DNA of 6,581 nt, taken from JBKQWK01 sp052139595 (lineage in GTDB: Bacteria > Actinomycetota > Thermoleophilia > UBA2241). Of the stretch, positions 1-5,090 are shown piece after piece. Position numbers and translations under genes: made by a program. Location: NCBI GenBank assembly GCA_052139595.1, contig JBKQWK010000152.1, positions 1-6,581 of the forward strand. The letters are read 5' to 3'. Within the stretch, counting starts at the first letter, position 1; every line of letters begins with the position of its first letter. The notes under the pieces were generated by a model. That model was not told where the DNA came from and ran no database searches. It worked only from the letters and a program-made list of their open reading frames with translations.

Positions 1-863
1 CCCGCGCGCACCGCGCGCACCAGCTCGGGAGCAACGCCATTGGGATGAAACTGGCCCATCTTCGCCCACAGAGCCTGATCGACCATCGTCTCGGCAGTGT
101 CGAGGCGAACGCCCCAAAGTCGTTCGCCCAGGGCCCGTGCGCAGGCCAGACTGGTACCCACGCAGTCATTGTCGAAGTCGACCAGCGCGGTCACGTTGAT
201 CCCGGGGTAGTAGACATCAGCGAAACGGCGCGTCGCCTCAACCGTATCGCCGTGGCAAGCGGCAATCAGGCCGTGCGGCACCGTGCCAATACCTTTGCCG
301 CCCCACCAGGATGCCTGGGCGTCAGTACTGACGCCAATGGCGCCGGCAACCTGAGCGGCATAGCCGTCGCCCGTCTGTACCCGGTAGTGATCGAACCGCG
401 CCGGGAAGAAGAGGATCGGTTTTTCGCCGGCAGCCTCCACGACCCGGCGGACGTTGCTGCTGACGAGCGTGCGACGGGTGAGCGTGCCCAGGTAGACCGT
501 CTCCAGGTGGGCAAAGAGGCTGTAGTCGCCGGCAATGGTCATGACGGTCTCGTATGGCTCGACCTCATCACCGTCATAGAGCGTACGCACCTCGAGTTCA
601 TGCCACGCATCGTGCCAGATCCGTTCACCGTGCCGCTCGACGAAGTACCCCGTTCCCTGTTTGAGCACGGCAATCGCCTCGTCCACGCCGCCCAACACGG
701 CCCGCTCGCTCTTTTGGAAAACCTGCATGACAACACGTCGATGCAGGTCCTGACTCTCGAGGATCTCTTTCGTGTAATTGAAGTAGGCGTCTGAGTAGTA
801 GCCCTCGCGGATGTGCTCAACCGGCAGGGCGAAGACCTCAGGCGATAGTCGTTCTCGTTTCAT
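1..863 (-). CDS. pncB: Nicotinate phosphoribosyltransferase, N-terminal part (runs off left edge)
   Basis: Translating the minus strand from the ATG at 863 gives 287 codons without a stop, reaching the window edge. The protein begins MKRERLSPEVFALP and contains family-typical stretches: REGYYSDAYFNYTKEIL (19-35), GTLTRRTLVSSNVRR (126-140), ARFDHYRVQTGDGYA (155-169), STDAQASWWGGKGIGTVPHG (179-198) and GVRLDT (251-256). These match the short (about 380-400 residue) nicotinate phosphoribosyltransferases of the type-II PRTase fold, so roughly the last 100 residues should lie outside. The enzyme is cytoplasmic and joins nicotinate to PRPP, forming nicotinate mononucleotide in NAD salvage (Preiss-Handler route). 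His197 in GTVPHG is in the position expected for the conserved active-site histidine; this is inferred from memory of the family. The gene starts 22 bases after the CbiA-like gene on the same strand, so co-transcription is likely. No strong Shine-Dalgarno is visible, only a G-rich run near 875-880. Identification is confident; the gene symbol is less so, because the short form is often left unnamed. Confidence 0.9.
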   Translation of the reverse strand, partial: MKRERLSPEVFALPVEHIREGYYSDAYFNYTKEILESQDLHRRVVMQVFQKSERAVLGGVDEAIAVLKQGTGYFVERHGERIWHDAWHELEVRTLYDGDEVEPYETVMTIAGDYSLFAHLETVYLGTLTRRTLVSSNVRRVVEAAGEKPILFFPARFDHYRVQTGDGYAAQVAGAIGVSTDAQASWWGGKGIGTVPHGLIAACHGDTVEATRRFADVYYPGINVTALVDFDNDCVGTSLACARALGERLWGVRLDTAETMVDQALWAKMGQFHPNGVAPELVRAVRA

Positions 864-885
864 GGAGCCTAGTCTACCCCCACGC

Positions 886-2259
886 TCAGCTCCATCTGCC
901 GCCCATGCGCATGGCGGCAACGAAGCGGCGCGCCATGTCGGGACTCAAAGCGAAACTGGGATAGAGCGTTGTCGCCAGACAACGTGACACCGCGAAGCCC
1001 TCGGCAACCTCCCCACCGGGGACAGTGACACGATAGGCAAACGACTCCTGCTCAAGAACGAGAAATTCGAGGTCAAAAAGCTCGTAGAGCACGTTATCGC
1101 CCTCGTCGTACGGATTGGCACGAGTGGCCGCGGCACGTACATACCGCGGCCGTTCATACCATTCGATCAGCTCCGCCTCGGCCGGGAACACGCCAGTCAG
1201 GTCGTAGCTGCGTCCGCGGCTGTCAGCCAGGCGACGCAGCAACAGCAAGGCGCCGCCGCCAAGCGCGAGCGTAGGCAGACCAGCGCCAACTTTGGCTGCC
1301 AGATCGGCAAGCAGCTCGCCGTTGCCGGCGAACACGGCGAGCTGTTCCTCGTCCAGCTGACCGACGATGAGCAGACCGTTGACGTCGGCAGGCAATAGGC
1401 GATCACGAGCGATATGCAGCGGCACCAGCTCGACGCCCAGCGCTTGCAGAACGTCGATGTTTTCCAGACCGAGCGGCTGGAGCGGCGGACCCCAGGCCAC
1501 GGCGAGACGCAGGCCAACGGCTGAAGCCTCGCCGGCGAACAGCCGCCGCGGCACCGATGGCACATACCCGCGGCGCGCGGCCGTGGCGAGCAGCTCATCG
1601 GCCCGCAGGAACGAGGCCGCTTCGCGACACAGCCGTAAGTCGCCGCGAAGCTCGCCGTTGGCGCCGCGGATGCGCTCGGAGCTGGAGCTCTCAGCACGCT
1701 GACGTACGTAGTGCCCACTCAGCCGCGGCGGGATCTTGCCGAGCAGGGGCAGGCTGACGTCGCGGCTCAGGGCGGCGAGAAACTCGTTGTCCGGGTCGTC
1801 ATCAGCGCCGACAACGATCAGGCCACTCACCTCGACGCGCCCGGCCAGAGCGCGGGCGCCGTAGACGGCCGCCGCTGCGGTCGCGCCGCGGTCGCGCCCG
1901 TCGAGAACGAATACCAGCGGCGCGTCGAGGCGTCGAGCAATGTCGACCGGCCGCGAACCAGGCACCCCCTCCCACCTGTCCAAAACAGGCTGCACCGCCA
2001 CGTAGAGGCTCAGGTCGCAGTTCTCCGCCCAATAATCGCAGAGTTCAGCCGTCACCGTTTCGTCATGCAAGGCAGGATCAAGCACGCGCGGTGCTTTGGC
2101 GGCTGCCGTATACAACAGATCCCAGAGTCGAATGTCGAGGCCGAGCAGGACAGCACGGGTCGTACGCTGCTCGCCAAGCGCCGCGAGCAGCGCGCCGGCT
2201 GCCAACTCCAGCATCGGGCCAGGCTCCATGCCGGCGACGACCAAGCGTGGCACAGACAT
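886..2259 (-). CDS. CbiA/CobB-like protein, probable catalytically inactive cobyrinate a,c-diamide synthase homologue
   Basis: The 457-residue protein is about the length of cobyrinate a,c-diamide synthase and follows its layout. An N-terminal dethiobiotin-synthetase-like domain (about 1-180) begins PRLVVAG and has RVLDPALH (58-65), DIARRLDAPLVFVLD (106-120) and PLLGKIPP (171-178). A C-terminal class I glutaminase-like (GATase_3) domain (about 250-450) has RLAVAW (251-256), ALGVELVPLHIARDRLLP (273-290) and the GLPTLALGGG segment (327-336). Key residues are missing. The P-loop position reads GMEPGPMLEL, with no GKT/S. The glutaminase cysteine position (AECGG in the family) reads ALGGG, giving Gly334. 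The C-terminal histidine motif (YLHLHF) reads TLYPSF. ATP-dependent amidation is therefore unlikely, and a scaffold, binding or regulatory role is inferred. The start at 2259 is preferred over the upstream ATG at 2319 because an AGGAGG lies 11 bases before it and family members start just before this strand. The frame is open and codon use is regular, so it does not look like a decayed pseudogene. Its true substrate is unknown. Confidence 0.8.
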   Translation of the reverse strand: MSVPRLVVAGMEPGPMLELAAGALLAALGEQRTTRAVLLGLDIRLWDLLYTAAAKAPRVLDPALHDETVTAELCDYWAENCDLSLYVAVQPVLDRWEGVPGSRPVDIARRLDAPLVFVLDGRDRGATAAAAVYGARALAGRVEVSGLIVVGADDDPDNEFLAALSRDVSLPLLGKIPPRLSGHYVRQRAESSSSERIRGANGELRGDLRLCREAASFLRADELLATAARRGYVPSVPRRLFAGEASAVGLRLAVAWGPPLQPLGLENIDVLQALGVELVPLHIARDRLLPADVNGLLIVGQLDEEQLAVFAGNGELLADLAAKVGAGLPTLALGGGALLLLRRLADSRGRSYDLTGVFPAEAELIEWYERPRYVRAAATRANPYDEGDNVLYELFDLEFLVLEQESFAYRVTVPGGEVAEGFAVSRCLATTLYPSFALSPDMARRFVAAMRMGGRWS

Positions 2260-2270
2260 CTTCCGATCCG

Positions 2271-2276
2271 CCTCCT
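2271..2276 (-). promoter_or_regulatory. Shine-Dalgarno of the CbiA-like gene, decides the start
   Basis: The minus strand reads AGGAGG here, 11 bases before the ATG at 2259. The alternative in-frame ATG at 2319 has no purine-rich sequence before it. The spacing is slightly long, but the match is perfect. Confidence 0.65.
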
Positions 2277-2319
2277 GAAGGCTGTGTCGAGGCCCTGCCC
2301 GGGCCCACTTCTCGGCCAT

Positions 2320-2325
2320 ACTATA
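2320..2325 (-). promoter_or_regulatory. Candidate -10 element for the minus-strand unit
   Basis: The minus strand reads TATAGT, five of six matches to the TATAAT consensus, about 60 bases before the CbiA-like start. The segment 16-18 bases upstream (around 2343-2348, reading AGGTAC) does not resemble TTGACA. The overlapping plus-strand hexamer TACTAT (2319-2324) is a weaker match. Confidence 0.25.
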
Positions 2326-2349
2326 GCGTTACGGTGCGGCCAGTACCTG

Positions 2350-2378
2350 CCTTGAGGCGCCCTTGCGCAGGATCAAGG
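2350..2378 (+). promoter_or_regulatory. Hairpin overlapping the ribosome-binding region of the kinase mRNA
   Basis: CCTTGA (2350-2355) pairs perfectly with TCAAGG (2373-2378). Inside it GCGC (2357-2360) pairs with GCGC (2365-2368) around a CCTT tetraloop. The two stems are separated by one base on the left and four on the right. The 3' arm runs into the purine-rich Shine-Dalgarno (2375-2383), so folding could limit ribosome access. This is inferred from sequence only. Confidence 0.35.
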
Positions 2379-2383
2379 AAAGG
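2375..2383 (+). promoter_or_regulatory. Shine-Dalgarno of the histidine kinase gene
   Basis: AAGGAAAGG lies seven bases before the GTG at 2391 and is the main reason for choosing that start. The next in-frame candidate, ATG at 2436, has a weaker GGTGGG about five bases before it. Confidence 0.5.
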
Positions 2384-2390
2384 TGCCCTT

Positions 2391-4274
2391 GTGTCGACAG
2401 AGAATACGGCTTTGCGAAGCGATCGCGGTGGGCTTATGGATCTGCGCAGACAACTGAAAAACGTCATCATCGCCAGGCTGCTCTTCAGCCTCACAACCCT
2501 CGCCACCGTACTCTGGCTGTACTACTCCAACAGCGGCTTCAAGCCGTCGGCAATCGCACTTGCCGGCGGTGCTTTCATCGTCGTCAACGCCCCATTTGCG
2601 TGGCTCGTGCGCAAGCGCAGCACCCGTGCCGTGAGCATCGGCGTCGTCATCGTTGACGTGCTCTTCATCACTACCGCCATCTTCTTCGGCGGCGGCGGCG
2701 TCAGCCCGGTGGCAATCTTCTACGTCTGGCCGATCATCATTGCCAGCGTACTTCTACCGCCGGTGGCAGCCTACCTGAGCGTCGCCGCCTGCAGCATTCT
2801 CTATGCCGGTCTTTGGGCCTTGCAGTCGGGGGCTCACTTGGCGAACACGTCGACTATCGCCACGAACCTGCTGCCCGCTCACTGGGCGAATCAGCAGGTC
2901 AGCATCTACCTAGCCGTCTTCTTGCTGCTCGCCTTTCTCACCGGCAGCCTTGCCCACGCCATTTTTGCCGCCAACCAGCGTCTGGCGGCAGCGAAGGCCG
3001 AACTCGAGATGCAGCTGAGCAAAATGGCGACCGTGAACGAGCAGCTGCGTGCTGTTGGCGAAAGCAGCCGCGTTTTTCTGCGCTATCAGGAGCTGGACGA
3101 ACTCCTGTCACACGCGCTCGTGAATCTGAGCAAGATCGGGCGCAGCACTGCCGGTTTTATTTTGCTCCGCAACGACCACACCGGTGAGTTCGACGAGCAC
3201 GGCAGCCTGGGTCAGGTGTCCGCGCCATTGATCGCCAAGCTCAAGACAATCGGAGTCATGGACGTTGCCAAAGGTGGCCTGACCTACTGCTCCAACGCCA
3301 GTGACAGCTGTGCCGCCCGTCTGCTCAAGGCGATCGAGAAGGAGGGTCACCACAGCATCCTGGTGACGCCGCTCGAAGCCAAAGCCGAACTGTTCGGCGC
3401 GATCTGTCTGCTGTTCTCGCGTGAACAGGATTTCGATGACGGCCGCCGCCAGACATTGGCCTCACTCAGCGCTCAACTTGCTCTCGTGGTCAAGAACATT
3501 CAGAACAACGAAGAGTTGCGACGCTACAACGAGGAACTCACTCACCTCGACCAACTCAAGAGCGACTTCATGGCCACCATGAGTCACGAACTGCGCACGC
3601 CGCTGACCTCAATCATCGGCTACAGCGACATGCTCGCCAGCGGCATGGCGGGCGAGCTGAACGAGAAGCAGACGACCTTCGTCGACAGCATCCTGCGTAG
3701 CGGCGAATCCTTGCTCAACCTCATCAACGATGTGCTTGACCTGACCAAGATCGAGTCGGGTCGACTCGATCTGCATCGCGAACCAGTCGATTTGCGCGCC
3801 GCCTTGCTCAGCGTGCTACCGGTAATCAAGCCGCGCGCCGCTGCCAAGCGCATCAAGATTTCGACCTTTCTGCCAACCGACCTGCCACCCATCGAGGCCG
3901 ACCCAGGCAAACTCAATCAGGTCCTGCTGAACCTGCTCACCAACGGTATCAAATACAGTCACGAGAACGGCAGCGTCAGTGTTGAGGCACGGCCGGCAGA
4001 CGACATGGTCGAGATCTGGGTGAACGACACCGGTATCGGCATCGCCAACGAAGACCAGGGGCGCGTCTTTCAGCGTTTCACTCAGATCGACTCGTCGGCC
4101 ACCCGCTCGCAGGGTGGCACTGGTCTCGGTTTGGCAATTGTCAAAGAACTGGTCGAACTGCACGGTGGCGCCATCCGTCTGCAGAGCAGACTCGGCAAAG
4201 GCTCCAGTTTCATCTTCACGCTGCCGATATCAGGCAGGACAGCCGACCCGCTGGCTGCCGGCAAGATCAGCTGA
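2391..4274 (+). CDS. Membrane-bound GAF-domain sensor histidine kinase
   Basis: This 627-residue protein (from GTG) is a two-component sensor kinase. About six hydrophobic segments fill residues 24-190 (near 24-45, 54-74, 80-98, 103-122, 123-142 and 165-188), with no large extracytoplasmic loop, so sensing is probably in the membrane or cytoplasm. A short coiled coil (about 190-220) leads to a GAF-like domain (about 220-365) holding Cys300 and Cys307. The HisKA domain carries the H-box MSHELRTP (397-404) with phospho-acceptor His399. The HATPase_c domain has an N-box around Asn514 and Asn518, the G1 box DTGIG (546-550) and the G2 box GGTGLGL (575-581), all intact. The enzyme should autophosphorylate with ATP and pass phosphate to a receiver; the stand-alone regulator 21 bases downstream is the obvious partner. 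The open frame extends upstream to 2091, but that part is antisense to the CbiA-like gene and is rejected. ATG at 2436 (612 residues) is an alternative start. The signal sensed is unknown. Confidence 0.93.
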   Translation: MSTENTALRSDRGGLMDLRRQLKNVIIARLLFSLTTLATVLWLYYSNSGFKPSAIALAGGAFIVVNAPFAWLVRKRSTRAVSIGVVIVDVLFITTAIFFGGGGVSPVAIFYVWPIIIASVLLPPVAAYLSVAACSILYAGLWALQSGAHLANTSTIATNLLPAHWANQQVSIYLAVFLLLAFLTGSLAHAIFAANQRLAAAKAELEMQLSKMATVNEQLRAVGESSRVFLRYQELDELLSHALVNLSKIGRSTAGFILLRNDHTGEFDEHGSLGQVSAPLIAKLKTIGVMDVAKGGLTYCSNASDSCAARLLKAIEKEGHHSILVTPLEAKAELFGAICLLFSREQDFDDGRRQTLASLSAQLALVVKNIQNNEELRRYNEELTHLDQLKSDFMATMSHELRTPLTSIIGYSDMLASGMAGELNEKQTTFVDSILRSGESLLNLINDVLDLTKIESGRLDLHREPVDLRAALLSVLPVIKPRAAAKRIKISTFLPTDLPPIEADPGKLNQVLLNLLTNGIKYSHENGSVSVEARPADDMVEIWVNDTGIGIANEDQGRVFQRFTQIDSSATRSQGGTGLGLAIVKELVELHGGAIRLQSRLGKGSSFIFTLPISGRTADPLAAGKIS

Positions 4275-4281
4275 TGAACCC

Positions 4282-4290
4282 GGGAGGGGA
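4282..4290 (+). promoter_or_regulatory. Shine-Dalgarno of the response regulator gene
   Basis: GGGAGGGGA lies immediately upstream of the GTG at 4296, with GGAGG eight bases from it. It supports GTG as the start and sits in the short gap after the kinase stop. Confidence 0.65.
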
Positions 4291-4295
4291 CTGGC

Positions 4296-4664
4296 GTGGC
4301 AAAGTCAATTCTGGTAGCCGACGACGATCCCGACATCCTGAGCATCGTCGCCATGTCGCTCGAAGCACAAGGCTATACGGTACTCAGGGCCGCAAATGGT
4401 CGTGAGGCCGTAACGCAGGCACACGAAAACATGCCCGACCTCATTCTCCTGGACATGATGATGCCCGAGCTGAGTGGCTACGAAGTGATCGGCGAACTTA
4501 AGGCCGACGAGACGACTCGCGCCATTCCCGTCGTCGGCCTCAGCGCCAAGGCAATGTCGACCGATATGGAGCGAGCCACCGATGCCGGCATCGACGGCTA
4601 TATCACCAAACCGTTCCGCATCGCTCAAGTCCTCAATGTGGTCGAGGGCTACCTCAACACGTAA
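4296..4664 (+). CDS. Single-domain response regulator (CheY/DivK-like receiver)
   Basis: The 122-residue protein is one complete receiver domain with no output domain. Asp9-Asp11 form the acidic metal-binding pocket, Asp53 in LILLDMMMP is the phospho-acceptor, Ser83 in VVGLSA is the switch Ser/Thr, and Lys105 in TKPF is the conserved lysine. It starts at GTG with a strong Shine-Dalgarno. It lies 21 bases after the histidine kinase stop on the same strand, so the two are almost certainly co-transcribed and His399 of the kinase is the likely phosphate donor. With no DNA-binding or enzymatic domain, output must come through protein contacts: a phosphorelay, a CheY-like target, or allosteric control of another kinase or cyclase. 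The nearby diguanylate cyclase has no receiver domain and is a candidate target, but nothing in the sequence proves contact. Confidence 0.95.
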   Translation: MAKSILVADDDPDILSIVAMSLEAQGYTVLRAANGREAVTQAHENMPDLILLDMMMPELSGYEVIGELKADETTRAIPVVGLSAKAMSTDMERATDAGIDGYITKPFRIAQVLNVVEGYLNT

Positions 4665-4725
4665 ACGCGAGTTCTTTTCCCGGACACTGCCGCGGCGCAG
4701 ACTCGTATCTAAGAGGTCCGGAGCC

Positions 4726-4774
4726 GTCACACCGGCAGGAGAAGGCGATCGGTGCGCGTATTCTCTGGTGTGAC
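4726..4774. repeat. Inverted repeat GTCACACC / GGTGTGAC
   Basis: GTCACACC (4726-4733) and GGTGTGAC (4767-4774) are perfect 8-base inverted copies, 33 bases apart. The right arm also sits in a small dyad GTGTGACAC (4768-4776). It begins about 60 bases after the regulator stop. It could be an operator pair, a weak RNA stem or chance; no T-run follows, so a classical terminator is unlikely. Confidence 0.35.
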
Positions 4775-5048
4775 ACTATGAAAACAACTCCCCCGAGCCC
4801 GCAGCCGAGGTCGGCGATGATCTGTGTCGCCGACGTTGACCTGCGCTTGGCCTGCGGCGGTGTGTGCGTCACCTGCCAGCACTATATGCAGGACCGCCGC
4901 CATGACGAGCGCCGCGACAAGCCACGGCGTACGCACGATCGCCGCGTGCTCGATCGCGCGGTATAACTGCCCCGCCTCACGCCAGTTTTTCCTCAGACTC
5001 GCATCCCCGTTCGTTTACTCTGCCCGCCGCGTCACTCATGCTAGCCCG

Positions 5049-5068
5049 GTCCCCGGCCGATAGGGGAC
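5049..5068 (+). promoter_or_regulatory. Hairpin upstream of the diguanylate cyclase start
   Basis: GTCCCC (5049-5054) and GGGGAC (5063-5068) form a perfect six-base stem around an eight-base loop. It ends 13 bases before the cyclase Shine-Dalgarno. No T-run follows, so it is more likely an operator or leader hairpin than a terminator. Confidence 0.35.
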
Positions 5069-5081
5069 TTGAGGCGAATGC

Positions 5082-5085
5082 GGAG
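5082..5085 (+). promoter_or_regulatory. Shine-Dalgarno of the diguanylate cyclase gene
   Basis: GGAG lies five bases before the ATG at 5091, supporting that start. Confidence 0.5.
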
Positions 5086-5090
5086 CGCAG

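Larger units (their letters stand above)
2260..2390. promoter_or_regulatory. Divergent intergenic region between CbiA-like gene and histidine kinase gene
   Basis: The 131 bases between the two chosen starts must carry the promoters of both transcription units. Visible elements are a palindrome GCCCGGGC (2297-2304), a small palindrome CTATAG (2321-2326) that could serve as a -10 on either strand, and a hairpin ahead of the kinase start. No good -35 match was found for either direction, so promoter positions stay uncertain. Confidence 0.6.
4665..5090. other. 426-base stretch with no convincing gene
   Basis: No frame here is persuasive. A plus-strand frame at 4778-4966 (62 codons) contains ACGGVCVTC and an Arg/Asp-rich end but lacks a Shine-Dalgarno. 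A minus-strand frame from a GTG at 4936 to 4727 (69 codons) starts with an apparent membrane or signal segment, RTPWLVAALVMAAVLHIVLAG, but its second half looks random. The codons of the two frames coincide, so high G+C at first and third positions cannot tell them apart. Structure seen includes an inverted repeat (4726-4774), a GCCGCGGC palindrome (4689-4696) and a hairpin near the right end. No strong intrinsic terminator follows the regulator gene. No tRNA, and no c-di-GMP riboswitch core, was recognised. The promoter of the cyclase gene probably lies here, but no good -35/-10 pair was found. Confidence 0.6.

Noticed and set aside
2..20. Tandem nine-base repeat CCGCGCGCA at the window start
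   Set aside because: On the minus strand it encodes ELVRAVRA within the transferase, a sequence normal for the family, so it is a coding coincidence.
45..794. A 249-codon plus-strand open frame
   Set aside because: It is antisense to the nicotinate phosphoribosyltransferase, whose minus-strand translation has clear family motifs and no stops. The plus frame has no recognisable domain.
2260..2319. Extra 20 residues on the CbiA-like protein from ATG 2319
   Set aside because: There is no ribosome-binding site before 2319, the extension has no family counterpart, and AGGAGG precedes the internal ATG at 2259.
1711..2355. A 214-codon plus-strand frame inside the CbiA-like gene
   Set aside because: It is a shadow of a real gene on the opposite strand, with no motif and no ribosome-binding site.
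2091..2390. N-terminal extension of the kinase frame to an ATG at 2091
   Set aside because: The extra 100 residues are low-complexity, Arg/Pro-rich and antisense to the CbiA-like gene. A good Shine-Dalgarno precedes GTG 2391, just before the first membrane segment.
4689..4700. GCCGCGGC palindrome as a transcription terminator
   Set aside because: The usable stem is only about four bases and no T-run follows on either side.
4900..5090. Possible c-di-GMP (GEMM) riboswitch before the cyclase
   Set aside because: The conserved GEMM core and its paired helices were not found; only simple hairpins are present.
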